A model generated the notes under the pieces. It worked only from the letters and a program-made list of their open reading frames with translations. It was not told the DNA's origin and searched no databases. From contig RAYO01000001.1 of assembly GCA_003612335.1 (NCBI GenBank), positions 99,701-163,700 on the forward strand: a stretch of DNA of 64,000 nt, read 5' to 3'. A program made the translations under genes and the position numbers. Shown in pieces: positions 17,022 to 25,753 of this stretch (position 1 is the stretch's first letter; the number at the start of each line of letters is the position of its first letter). This DNA is from a bacterium 1xD42-67. Its GTDB lineage: Bacteria; Bacillota; Clostridia; Oscillospirales; Oscillospiraceae.

Positions 17022-18251
17022 ATGAAAAAACTTTCCCTGGGCGTGAAGATCCTGATCGGCATCGCGGTCGGCCTTTCGATCGGATTCGTCTCGCCGGAGG
17101 CGGCCAGCCTCCTGTCCCCGATCGGAAAGATATTCCTTCGGATGCTGAAGATGCTCATCGTCCCCTTGGTGTTCTTCAGCATCACCAACGGCGTGTGCAA
17201 GATGGGCGACGCGAAACAGCTGCGTACGGTCGGCCTGCGGTTCGTACTGTACATCGTCGTCACCTCCGGGATCTGCTCCGCCATCGGTATCGCCGCGGCG
17301 GCGGCCGTGGGCCTGGGCAAAGGGACCACCGAGTTCCTGGACCCCTCCGCTCAGGTGGACAGCGTGAGCTATAACTTCATCGACAATGTGATCTCCTGGT
17401 TCCCAGAAAACATCGTGGACGCCATGGTCAATGCGAACATGCTCCAGATCATCGTGTTCTCCCTCTTCCTGGGCGTGGCCCTGCTGTATTTGGGCGAGCG
17501 GGTGGCCCGGTTGGTCATGCTCATCGATGAGGCCACCGAGACCATGCTGAAGATCACGGAGTTCGTCATGGCCTTCTCCCCCTTCGGCATCGCCTCTCTG
17601 ATGGCCACAATGGTCAGCACCATCAGCGGAGCCACCATGAAGGAGGTCATCAGCTTCCTGATCGCCGACAACGTCTGCGCTATCGCGATCCTCTTCATTG
17701 GCTATCCTCTGATGATCCAGGTGATGACCAAACTCAGCGGCGTCCGCTTCATGAAGAACATCGCGGAGCCCATGATCGTGGCCATCTCCACCACCTCCTC
17801 CGCCGCCACCCTGCCCGTCTCCATCCGCACTGCGGAAGACAAGCTGGGGGTCCCCGAGAACATCTACGGCTTCACCCTCCCCCTGGGCAACACCTGCGGC
17901 ATGAACGGCTTTGCCCTGTTCATCGGCCTGTTCTGCATCTTCTCTTCCCATCTGTACGGCTTCGACATCACCCCCAGCCGGATCCTCCAGTTCGTCTTCC
18001 TGGGCATCATCCTCTCCGTCGGCGCCGCGGGCGTCAAGGGCGCGGGCGTGGTCATGTCCACCGTCCTGTTGGAGGCCCTGGGGATGCCCCTGACCATGGT
18101 GCCCATCCTGGCCGCGATCTGGCCCGTCATCGACCCCGCCCACACCGTACTGAACAATGTCAGCGACCTGACCGGCACCACCATCATCGCCAGCCAGCTC
18201 AAGAAGCTGGACCGGACCGTGTTCAACAGCGCTGCTGAGAAAGGAGCATGA
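17022..18251 (+). CDS. Dicarboxylate/amino acid:cation symporter (DAACS family)
   Basis: The 409-residue membrane protein has the GltP/DctA-type fold. It shows GKIFLRMLKMLIVPLVFFSI near the N-terminus, the serine-rich TTSSAATLPVS hairpin loop, and the substrate/Na+ region GNTCGMNGFALFIGLF. About eight membrane helices plus two re-entrant loops are expected. It imports a dicarboxylate or acidic/neutral amino acid with Na+ or H+. The ATG at 17022 follows TTAGGAGGGCCTGTC. It is the first gene of an operon with an aminotransferase and an RraA-type aldolase, which suggests its substrate is an amino acid that is then transaminated. Confidence 0.88.
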   Translation: MKKLSLGVKILIGIAVGLSIGFVSPEAASLLSPIGKIFLRMLKMLIVPLVFFSITNGVCKMGDAKQLRTVGLRFVLYIVVTSGICSAIGIAAAAAVGLGKGTTEFLDPSAQVDSVSYNFIDNVISWFPENIVDAMVNANMLQIIVFSLFLGVALLYLGERVARLVMLIDEATETMLKITEFVMAFSPFGIASLMATMVSTISGATMKEVISFLIADNVCAIAILFIGYPLMIQVMTKLSGVRFMKNIAEPMIVAISTTSSAATLPVSIRTAEDKLGVPENIYGFTLPLGNTCGMNGFALFIGLFCIFSSHLYGFDITPSRILQFVFLGIILSVGAAGVKGAGVVMSTVLLEALGMPLTMVPILAAIWPVIDPAHTVLNNVSDLTGTTIIASQLKKLDRTVFNSAAEKGA

Positions 18252-18253
18252 TC

Positions 18254-19426
18254 ATGCTGGGATTCAACCGTGAGATCCTGGGGCTCCAGCCCTCTCGTTC
18301 CATGACCTTCATGGCCAAGGCCAAGCAGCTCCGGGCCCAGGACCCGGAGGTGGTGGACCTCTCCGGGGGCGAGCCCGACTTCGACACCCCCCAGAAGATC
18401 CGGGACGAGCTGTACCGCCAGGTGGCGGCGGGCTATACCCACTATACCGTGGGCGCCGGCCTGCCTGAGCTGCGGGAACGGATCGTAAAGAAGCTGAAGG
18501 AGGAGAACGGCTGTGACTATCCCGCCGAAGGCATCGTAGTCACCCCCGGCGGCAAGTTCGCCATCTATCTGGCGGTCCGCACCTTCGTCGATGCCGGGGA
18601 TGAGGTCATGTACTTGGAGCCGGCCTGGGTCTCTTATCCCTCCATCATCGAGGCCTCCGGCGGCAGGCCCGTGCCTGTGCGCCTCTCCCACAGCGACAAC
18701 TACCGCATCACCCTGGAACAGCTGGAGCAGCATGTCACGGACAGGACCAAGATGCTCATCATCAACTACCCTAACAATCCCACGGGGCGCGCCCTGAGCC
18801 GGGTGGAGGCCGATGCCCTGGAGCAGTTCCTGCTGCGCCACCCCGGCCTGATGCTCCTGTCCGACGAGGTCTACGAGCGGATCCTATACACAGGGAACGA
18901 GAACATCAGCATGGGCTCCTACGCCTCTGTCGCCAGCCGGGTCATCACGATGAACGGCTTTTCCAAGAGCGTGGCCATGACCGGCTGGCGCGTGGGCTAT
19001 CTGGCTACCACACCGGAGATCGGGGCGGTCATGTATAAGCTGTTCCAGCATACCATCACCTGCGTCAGCGGATTCATCCAGAAGGCGGCCACTGTAGCCC
19101 TGGACTGCACCGAGGAGATCGAGGAGATGCGCAGGCGCTATGAGCGCCGCCGGGATATGTTCGTCGAAGGGCTCAATGCCATCGACGGTGTCCACTGCGC
19201 GCTCCCACAAGGGGCCTTCTATGCCTGGGTGAGATTCGATATCCCCGGGATGGGCTCTGAGGCGGTGTGTGACTACATCCTGAAGGAGGCGAAGGTGGTG
19301 GGCGTCCCCGGCGTGGCCTACGGCACTGACGACAGCTGTGTCCGATTCTCCTTCGCTACGGCCGAGGAGGATCTGGAGCGGGCCCTGATTCAAATCAGGG
19401 CAGCGATGGAACGAGTAAAAAAATGA
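18254..19426 (+). CDS. Class I/II pyridoxal-phosphate aminotransferase (aspartate aminotransferase-like)
   Basis: The 390-residue enzyme shows DLSGGEPDFDTP, YTVGAGLPELRE, NYPNNPTGR, SDEVYERI, the PLP-lysine motif NGFSKSVAMTGWRVGY and a C-terminal VRFSFAT. It belongs to subgroup I aminotransferases that act on aspartate and other amino acids. The ATG at 18254 is preferred over an ATG at 18248 because AAAGGAG then stands at normal spacing; the transporter stop lies just upstream. In context it probably converts the imported amino acid to a 2-oxo acid for the RraA-type enzyme. The exact substrate is not predictable. Confidence 0.88.
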   Translation: MLGFNREILGLQPSRSMTFMAKAKQLRAQDPEVVDLSGGEPDFDTPQKIRDELYRQVAAGYTHYTVGAGLPELRERIVKKLKEENGCDYPAEGIVVTPGGKFAIYLAVRTFVDAGDEVMYLEPAWVSYPSIIEASGGRPVPVRLSHSDNYRITLEQLEQHVTDRTKMLIINYPNNPTGRALSRVEADALEQFLLRHPGLMLLSDEVYERILYTGNENISMGSYASVASRVITMNGFSKSVAMTGWRVGYLATTPEIGAVMYKLFQHTITCVSGFIQKAATVALDCTEEIEEMRRRYERRRDMFVEGLNAIDGVHCALPQGAFYAWVRFDIPGMGSEAVCDYILKEAKVVGVPGVAYGTDDSCVRFSFATAEEDLERALIQIRAAMERVKK

Positions 19427-19444
19427 TTTTGAGAGGTGGATATC

Positions 19445-20125
19445 ATGAGCAAAGGAAATAAGATCGTCGAGAACTTCCAGCGCCCAGATAAGGAGCTGGT
19501 ACAGCGATTTTCCCGAATCCCTGTGGCGAATATCGACGATTGCGTGGGCAGGACTGGGGCGATGAACGACCGGATTCGCCCCATGAACCGCAGCAGGCTC
19601 CTGGGGACCGCCTTCACCATCAAGGTCCCAGAGGGTGATAATCTGATGTTCCACAAGGCGATGGACATGGCTCAGCCCGGCGATGTGTTCGTCATCGACG
19701 CCGGCGGGAGCTCCAGCCGTTCCATCTTTGGAGAGCTGATGGTGAACTATTGCCGCATACGCGGTATAGCTGGGATCGTAGTGGACGGCAGCATCCGCGA
19801 CTCTGACGCCATCGGACAGATGGAGGACTTCCCGGTCTATGCCATCGGTGTGACCCCGAACGGGCCCTATAAGAACGGCCCCGGTGAGATCAATACGCCG
19901 GTCGCCGTGGGCGGGATCGTGGTCCGCCCTGGAGATATCCTGGTGGGCGATGCGGACGGTGTTATCGTCATCCGCCCGGAGGATGCGGAGAGCATCGCGG
20001 ATGCCGCAGAGGCGGTGATCGAAAAAGAGGAACAGATCATGAAGGATATTTTGGAGAAGTGTTCCTATGTCCGCCCCTGGGTGGACCAGAAGATCCAGGA
20101 GCTGGGTACAGAGATCATAAAATGA
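19445..20125 (+). CDS. RraA-family protein, probable HMG-type aldolase/oxaloacetate decarboxylase
   Basis: The 226-residue product has the RraA fold. It shows IDDCVGRTGAM, FVIDAGGSSSRSIFGELM and the metal/substrate site RIRGIAGIVVDGSIRDSD followed by FPVYAIGVTPNGPYK. Bacterial members with this active site are class II pyruvate aldolases that split 4-hydroxy-4-methyl-2-oxoglutarate-like acids or decarboxylate oxaloacetate, needing a divalent metal. The ATG at 19445 follows GAGAGGTGGATATC; a GTG at 19436 overlaps this site. It is last in the operon and followed by a terminator. An RNase E-inhibitor role is unlikely in this lineage and context. Confidence 0.82.
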   Translation: MSKGNKIVENFQRPDKELVQRFSRIPVANIDDCVGRTGAMNDRIRPMNRSRLLGTAFTIKVPEGDNLMFHKAMDMAQPGDVFVIDAGGSSSRSIFGELMVNYCRIRGIAGIVVDGSIRDSDAIGQMEDFPVYAIGVTPNGPYKNGPGEINTPVAVGGIVVRPGDILVGDADGVIVIRPEDAESIADAAEAVIEKEEQIMKDILEKCSYVRPWVDQKIQELGTEIIK

Positions 20126-20148
20126 TGGGGATGTCCCCATGATAAGAT

Positions 20149-20178
20149 AAAAAGAGGGCGCGACGCGCCCTCTTTTTC
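20149..20178. terminator. Bidirectional intrinsic terminator
   Basis: A perfect 9-bp GC-rich stem (20153-20161 with 20165-20173) has a 3-base loop, with an A-run on the left and TTTTT on the right. It ends the aldolase operon (plus) and can also end the lipoprotein transcript (minus). Confidence 0.85.
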
Positions 20179-20275
20179 GTTGGATATAGGAAGATATAGG
20201 AAATGTCCGCTCAACGCCGGTCAGATCTGAAGCATCCCTCTGTCCCGTTTTTCGGCTGGATAGGCCGGTCTGCCT

Positions 20276-20719
20276 CTAGTGGGCCGTGTCTACGATCGCG
20301 ATGCTGGAATCTCCATGGTACGCCTGCTCCAAGACCGCGCGGGCCAGGATCTGGAAGGAGGCGTGGGAGGAGGACGCCCCTGCGATCGCGTCGATGCTGC
20401 CCTCGCCCTGTCCCTCCAGGAGCTGGCTGGCGTAATATCGGGTATACTCGTTGGGATAGGTGCCGTTGGAATGGAGCATGTTCTGCATATATGCGTTGTC
20501 CCAGCTCTTGATGAAGCCGCTGGCATTCTCCGCATTATACTCGACCGAGACGATGCTCCCGCCCTTTACCAGGATCGTGATATATTCCTTCCAGCCGTGA
20601 CTGAACTCGGATGCCTGGGCGGTATAGTATCCGTCCTGGAGCCCCCCGCGGCCTCCGCAGGCCGCCAGCAGGGACGCTGTCAGCAGCAGGGCTGAGAGCA
20701 TGGCAAAGATCCGTTTCAT
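20276..20719 (-). CDS. FMN-binding-domain lipoprotein
   Basis: The 147-residue product has a lipoprotein signal peptide ending in LLAAC followed by GG. An FMN_bind-type domain follows: DGYYTAQASEF, ITILVKGGSIVSVEYNAENASG, and DAIAGASSSHASFQIL in the place where covalent-flavin proteins have an S/T-G-A-T motif. Here the acceptor Thr position is Ser, so covalent flavinylation is uncertain. It would be anchored outside the membrane. The start codon overlaps the stop of the chemoreceptor gene (ATGA at 20716-20719), which fixes this start and implies coupled synthesis. Such a pairing suggests an electron-transfer or redox-sensing accessory. Confidence 0.78.
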   Translation of the reverse strand: MKRIFAMLSALLLTASLLAACGGRGGLQDGYYTAQASEFSHGWKEYITILVKGGSIVSVEYNAENASGFIKSWDNAYMQNMLHSNGTYPNEYTRYYASQLLEGQGEGSIDAIAGASSSHASFQILARAVLEQAYHGDSSIAIVDTAH

Positions 20720-22746
20720 CTGCTGCACGTCTCCTTCAAAACAAATTTTTTCACCTGGGCCTGAAGCGCCTCGGCCTCCTTTGCCAGCGAGCCGCTGGAC
20801 TGCTCCGTCTCCCCCGCGTTCTGCAGGTTGCGGTCGGTGATGGAGGAGATGGTGGCGATCCGCTCCTCCATCACGGTCAGGGCGAGCTCCTGGCCATGCA
20901 CCGCCGCCGCCAGCTGGTCTGAGATCGTGCTGATCTGCGCAGAGACCTGGGAGATCGTCCGGAGGGAGCCGGCGGTATCTGCGGTCAGCACCACGCCGGT
21001 CTGGATGATCGCCTTGGTGTTGTTGACGATCTCTGTAGCGCTCTGCGCGGCCTCGGCGCTCTTGGCGGCCAGCTGCTTCACCTCGTTGGCCACGACGGCG
21101 AAGCCTTTCCCGGCGGCTCCAGCCCGGGCCGCCTCCACAGAGGCGTTGAGGGACAGGATATTGGTCTGGAACGCGATATCTTCGATATCCTTTGCGATCT
21201 TTGTGATCTGCTGGGCGTTGGCGCTGATATCATCCATCGCGGAGGACAGAGCGTCCATCTGCACATTGGCGTTCTGGATGCGCCGGGTGATCTCCTCCGT
21301 CTGGGAGCGGGTCTGACCGCTGCTCTCCGCAACGTCGGTCAGCTGTACCTTCACACGGGCCACCTCTTGGACCAGCTCTTCGGCGGACCGGTCCTGCTCC
21401 AGAGAGGCCTGGTGGAGCTGGACAGACTGTCCGTTCAGCTGCTCTGCCATAGCGGTGAGCCGGTCTGCGGCGGCACGGAACCCGAGGAGGGTCTCGTTCA
21501 TGGACTCTGTGATCGTACACAGGCTGCTGCGGATCAGGACGAAATCGCCCTTGTAGTCCACCTGGGGCCCGGTGCGCAGGTCGCCGCCGGCGACGTGGGC
21601 CAGCACCTGCTGGATATCGGATATGTATCGGTTCATGCACTCCAGCGTGGTGTCCAGGGTCTGCGTCATGACCTCCAGCTCGTCCCCGGTGCTGACGGGG
21701 AGCACCTCGGTGTGCAGATCGCCGTTGGAGAGGGCCACCATCCGGTCCGTCACCCGCTTCACCGGGCGGGAGATGGACCGGGCGAACCGGAGGATCAGCA
21801 GCACAGAGATCGTGAGCCCGGCCAGAGTGGCCAGGACAGAGATCAGCATGGCTCCGTTGATGAAGTGGCCGTAATCAGACTTGGGGATCTGGATGACCAG
21901 CGACCATTGGGTCCCCCGGATGGGGGAGAACGCCATCAGCATCTTCTCCCCGTCGATGGGGACCTCTGCCGCCCCTGTCTCACCGGTGGTGACCCGCTCC
22001 ACTGCGGTCCCGCCGCCGCTGAGCTGGGCCAGCGAGCTCTGGCCGAGGGCGAGGGACTGGTCTGGGTGGCCGGTCACGACGCCGTCCCGGTCCACCATAT
22101 AGGCCATGCCGCTCCTGCCCAGGTTGATGCTGCTGATGACATCGTCGAGCAGATCGTACTTATATACGCATACCACATAGAGAGCGGTCTCGCCGTCCTC
22201 CTTCACGGGCATCCCCATGGTGATGCCCAGCCTGCCTTGGAAGATGGTGGAGGGATCGGTGGTCAGATTGTCTGTCTCCTTCAAGAGGGCAAAAAAGCCG
22301 CTGTCCAGAGCTTCCGGGGCGCCGCCGATCCCCTGCACCAGCCGCCCGTCCAGGTCATACAGGGCGATCGTATAGAGCTCGTAGATCTCCGCCGATTCTT
22401 CCAGCACGGCTCTGCGGTTTTGGGCGGTCGCCGCAGCGTTGGGGCGGGCCGCCCCCGTCTCATCCGGACCGGCCGTCACCGAATCCATCCGAGGGTCGGC
22501 GGCAATGGTCATCATGCGGTCTGCCAGCATGTGGATGTTGGCCTCCACCGTCTTAGCCGACTGCCGGGCCATGGGCTGAAGGCTGTCCAACAGTATGTTG
22601 TTGGCAAGGGACTGTAGGGAAAGAGCCATGATCACACAGCATACGACTACTAAGATCAGGATATTGAGGGTCGTGTTCCTCAAGATCCGCCTGTTCAGAC
22701 TCCATTTCGTCCCCCGCGCGGTGAGGGAGCCCGCTCGCTTTCCCAT
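20716..22746 (-). CDS. Methyl-accepting chemotaxis protein with external dCache-like domain
   Basis: The 676-residue receptor has a membrane helix near residues 25-47, then an external sensor of about 240 residues (YTIALYDLDGRLVQGI, MAYMVDRDGVVTGHPDQ). A second helix follows near 295-315, then HAMP (RSISRPVKRVTDRM) and a full signalling domain. The CheA/CheW hairpin tip reads [21 protein letters not shown]. The start at 22746 (or the adjoining GTG at 22749) follows AAAAGGAGCG; upstream open sequence overlaps the promoter region. It would steer motility or a chemotaxis-like pathway; no che or flagellar genes are in the window. It is translationally coupled to the FMN-binding lipoprotein. Confidence 0.9.
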   Translation of the reverse strand: MGKRAGSLTARGTKWSLNRRILRNTTLNILILVVVCCVIMALSLQSLANNILLDSLQPMARQSAKTVEANIHMLADRMMTIAADPRMDSVTAGPDETGAARPNAAATAQNRRAVLEESAEIYELYTIALYDLDGRLVQGIGGAPEALDSGFFALLKETDNLTTDPSTIFQGRLGITMGMPVKEDGETALYVVCVYKYDLLDDVISSINLGRSGMAYMVDRDGVVTGHPDQSLALGQSSLAQLSGGGTAVERVTTGETGAAEVPIDGEKMLMAFSPIRGTQWSLVIQIPKSDYGHFINGAMLISVLATLAGLTISVLLILRFARSISRPVKRVTDRMVALSNGDLHTEVLPVSTGDELEVMTQTLDTTLECMNRYISDIQQVLAHVAGGDLRTGPQVDYKGDFVLIRSSLCTITESMNETLLGFRAAADRLTAMAEQLNGQSVQLHQASLEQDRSAEELVQEVARVKVQLTDVAESSGQTRSQTEEITRRIQNANVQMDALSSAMDDISANAQQITKIAKDIEDIAFQTNILSLNASVEAARAGAAGKGFAVVANEVKQLAAKSAEAAQSATEIVNNTKAIIQTGVVLTADTAGSLRTISQVSAQISTISDQLAAAVHGQELALTVMEERIATISSITDRNLQNAGETEQSSGSLAKEAEALQAQVKKFVLKETCSR

Positions 22747-22863
22747 CACGTTCTGGTCGCTCCTTTTCTGGATGATCTTTGTCCACAGACAGAAGAAAAG
22801 CTGCTCGATCCGCCCGTCGAAGCGCATGTGCTGCGCCGGACGGGTGGGTGACAGACTTTGTGG

Positions 22864-22874
22864 ATAGTATAGCA
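22864..22874 (-). promoter_or_regulatory. Possible extended -10 promoter for the chemoreceptor operon
   Basis: The minus strand reads TGTGCTATACTAT, an extended -10 (TGC TATACT) about 120 bases upstream of the chemoreceptor start. No convincing -35 is visible. Confidence 0.3.
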
Positions 22875-22938
22875 CAGATCTCCTGGGAAGGGAAGGGGTT
22901 TTTTATCCGAGACTGCCGCTGTTTTCTCATGTTGATCG

Positions 22939-22968
22939 TTGACACGATCGGGGGACGCATGATATCAT
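22939..22968 (+). promoter_or_regulatory. Promoter for the hybrid kinase pair
   Basis: A perfect TTGACA (22939-22944) and TATCAT (22963-22968) are spaced by 18 bases, about 135 bases upstream of the first kinase gene. Confidence 0.5.
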
Positions 22969-23103
22969 AACGGGGATTCTCTGGTCTCCGCGGGAGACCG
23001 AGAGGACGAAGGGGAAGGCAGTATCCCAACGCAGTGCGTCCCGGTCCGTGGGGCCCTCCGTGGCGGCGGCCGCCGGGATGCTGTCTGAATGGAGGACAGG
23101 CAT

Positions 23104-25731
23104 ATGGATCATCCAGGGAGATCGTTTGAACGGGCTGGAGAAGGCGCTCCAGCCGCTGAGGTCCGCGAGCGGTACCGTGAGATGCAGAGCGTCCAGGACC
23201 TGGAGGCGGTCATCAACGAGGGCCTTCGCGCCGCTCTGTTGGAGGAGACGCCGGACCAGTCGCTGGAGGTGCTGCTGGAGCATTTGGGGAAGGCGCTGGA
23301 TGGGGAACGGACCTATATCTTCGAACAGAACAGCTCCGGCGGAGACGACAACACCTATGAGTGGACAGCCGACGGGGTGGAGCCGGAAAAGGAGAACCTC
23401 CAGGACGTCCCTGCGGAGGTATGCGCCAGCTGGTATCGGAACTTCAGGGTCGGCAAGCATATCGTCATCGAGGATATGGAGGACATCCGGGAGACCGACC
23501 CCCTCCAGTATGAGAACCTGAAGCGGCAGGGCATCCGCTCCCTCGTGGTGGTCCCCCTCTATGACGGAGAGAGGATCGTCGGCTTTTACGGTGTGGACGA
23601 CCCCCACGTGAGGTCGCTGGAATACGCCTCGAATATGCTCCAGACCGCGGCATATTTTATCGTGTCCTCCCTGAAGCGGCGCGATCTGCTCCGGGAGCTC
23701 CAAAAGCGGAGCTATGATGTGCTCCATGCCCTCAGCGTAGACTATCTGGGCATCTATCAGGTGGACCTCGATACAGGCGAGTGTGAGATCTATCGGAACA
23801 GCGAAGGGATAGGGCTGGATTGGGCGGTCCACTTCAAGGACGGCTATCAGACGGCTATGGAGCGGTATATCTCCAAGTGCGTGGTCCCCCAGGACCAGGA
23901 GATGCTGCGCGCCATGACGAAGAAAGACTATGTGCTGGCCCAGCTCAGAGAGAAGAAGAAATTCTCTGTCCGGTACCAGGTGAAGGATGACCGTTCGGGG
24001 CTGAGATACCTGGAGATCCATTTTTCCGCCACAGAGCGGGCGCGGACAGAGAACTGCGCGATCTTTGCGCAGCGGGACGTGAACGCTGTGGTGGAGCAGG
24101 AGGAGAAGTATAAGCTGGAGGCCCGGCAGAGCCTGGAGGACATCCTGGAGGGGGCCAGGACCGGTATCTGGACGATCGAGCTGGAGGAGGGCTGCCAGCC
24201 CAGGATGTATGCCGACCGGACCATGCGGATCCTCCTGGGCCTGCCGGGGGAGATCGGGCCGGAGGAGTGCTACCGCCACTGGTTCGAGCGCATCGAGCCC
24301 GACTACATCGAGATGGTGCAGGAGGCGGTCCGGGAGATGCTGGAGATGGGGCGCGCCGAGGTGATCTACCCCTGGGACCATCCGGCCCTGGGGAAGATCT
24401 ATGTCCGCTGCGGCGGTGTGCCGGACAAGACCTTCCAAAAGCCGGGCGCCTGCATGAACGGATACCATCAGGACATCACCGAGACCATGGTGACGAGGAA
24501 GAAGCAGGAGCAGTCCATCATGGAGCTCCTGGAGCGGGTGAGGCGGGCGAATTCGGCCAAGAGCGAATTCCTCTCCCATATGTCCCACGACCTACGCACG
24601 CCCCTCAACGGGATCCTGGGGATGCTGGCCATCCTGGAGAAGAGCGGAGACGACCCGGAGCGGCAGAGAGAGTGCCGGAAGAAGATCCGCGTGTCGGCGG
24701 AGCATCTGCTCTCTCTGGTGAACGACGTCCTCCAGGTGAGCAAGCTGGAGAGCGGCCGGCCGGCGGCGGCCGAGGAGCCCTTCGACCTGTGTTCCGCGCT
24801 GGAGGACTGCGTCACGGTCCTGTCCTTCCAGGCGGAGGAGCGGGGGATCCGTCTGGAGCTGGAGGAGCCCCGGCTGCGCCACAGCAGAGTGATCGGGGAT
24901 CCCCTGCATTTGAAGCAGATCCTGATGAGCGTCATCGACAACGCGCTGAAATATAACCGGCCCCATGGCTCGGTATTCGTCCGGGCGGAGGAGACCGCCT
25001 TCCAGGACGGCACGGCCAGCTATCGCTTCACGGTGGAGGATACCGGGGTCGGGATCGGAGAGGACTTCAAGGAGCACATCTTCGAGCCCTTCACCCAGGA
25101 GGACCAGGGGGCGAGGACCCACTATAACGGCGCTGGGCTGGGCATGTCTATCGTGAAGAAGCTGGTGGACCAGATGAAGGGGACCGTGGAGATAGACAGC
25201 CGGGTCGGCAGGGGGAGCGTGGTCCAGATCCTCCTCCCTGTCCGGGTGGACGAGGCGTGGAGCGGACAGTCTGAGGACGGGGACCAGGATGCCCAGAGCG
25301 ATGTCGCAGGGATGCGCGTCCTGCTGGTGGAGGACAACGAGATCAACTGTGAGATCGTAGAATACATCCTCCGGGAGGCAGGGGCGAAGGTGGTGACCGC
25401 CAACGACGGGAAGGCCGCTGTGGAAGCCTTCCGGGCCTCTCCTCCGGAGTCCTTCGACTGTATCCTCATGGATCTGATGATGCCGGTGATGAGCGGATAT
25501 GAGGCGGCGCGTGTGATCCGCGGTCTGGACCGGACGGACGCGGGGATAGTGCCCATCATAGCGCTGTCAGCGAATGCCTTCGAGGAGGATGTCGCCCTGG
25601 CCAAGGACGCCGGGATGGACGAGCATCTGGCGAAGCCGGTGGATATGCGCAAGATGCTGCGGGTCATGAGCCAGTTCAGGCGCCGCCGTCCGGGCGGGAC
25701 AAGGACAGCTCACAGACGGTGCGAATGTTGA
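23104..25731 (+). CDS. Cytoplasmic hybrid histidine kinase (GAF/PAS sensor, HisKA, HATPase, receiver)
   Basis: The 875-residue protein has no membrane helices. A GAF domain (about 30-190) shows ERTYIFEQNSSGG, QGIRSLVVVPLYDGERIVGFYGVDDP. Two PAS-like segments follow (about 205-335 and 345-470). Then come HisKA with HMSHDLRTPLNGILG (His 495), HATPase (DTGVGIG, GAGLGMSIV) and a receiver with CILMDLMMPVMSGYEAA (Asp 790). It would sense a cytosolic signal. The ATG at 23104 is preferred because GGAGGACAGGCAT precedes it; an ATG at 23089 lies within that site. The next kinase starts 22 bases downstream, so the two are probably co-transcribed. Confidence 0.9.
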   Translation: MDHPGRSFERAGEGAPAAEVRERYREMQSVQDLEAVINEGLRAALLEETPDQSLEVLLEHLGKALDGERTYIFEQNSSGGDDNTYEWTADGVEPEKENLQDVPAEVCASWYRNFRVGKHIVIEDMEDIRETDPLQYENLKRQGIRSLVVVPLYDGERIVGFYGVDDPHVRSLEYASNMLQTAAYFIVSSLKRRDLLRELQKRSYDVLHALSVDYLGIYQVDLDTGECEIYRNSEGIGLDWAVHFKDGYQTAMERYISKCVVPQDQEMLRAMTKKDYVLAQLREKKKFSVRYQVKDDRSGLRYLEIHFSATERARTENCAIFAQRDVNAVVEQEEKYKLEARQSLEDILEGARTGIWTIELEEGCQPRMYADRTMRILLGLPGEIGPEECYRHWFERIEPDYIEMVQEAVREMLEMGRAEVIYPWDHPALGKIYVRCGGVPDKTFQKPGACMNGYHQDITETMVTRKKQEQSIMELLERVRRANSAKSEFLSHMSHDLRTPLNGILGMLAILEKSGDDPERQRECRKKIRVSAEHLLSLVNDVLQVSKLESGRPAAAEEPFDLCSALEDCVTVLSFQAEERGIRLELEEPRLRHSRVIGDPLHLKQILMSVIDNALKYNRPHGSVFVRAEETAFQDGTASYRFTVEDTGVGIGEDFKEHIFEPFTQEDQGARTHYNGAGLGMSIVKKLVDQMKGTVEIDSRVGRGSVVQILLPVRVDEAWSGQSEDGDQDAQSDVAGMRVLLVEDNEINCEIVEYILREAGAKVVTANDGKAAVEAFRASPPESFDCILMDLMMPVMSGYEAARVIRGLDRTDAGIVPIIALSANAFEEDVALAKDAGMDEHLAKPVDMRKMLRVMSQFRRRRPGGTRTAHRRCEC

Positions 25732-25753
25732 AAACTGTGGAGATGGAAAAAGT

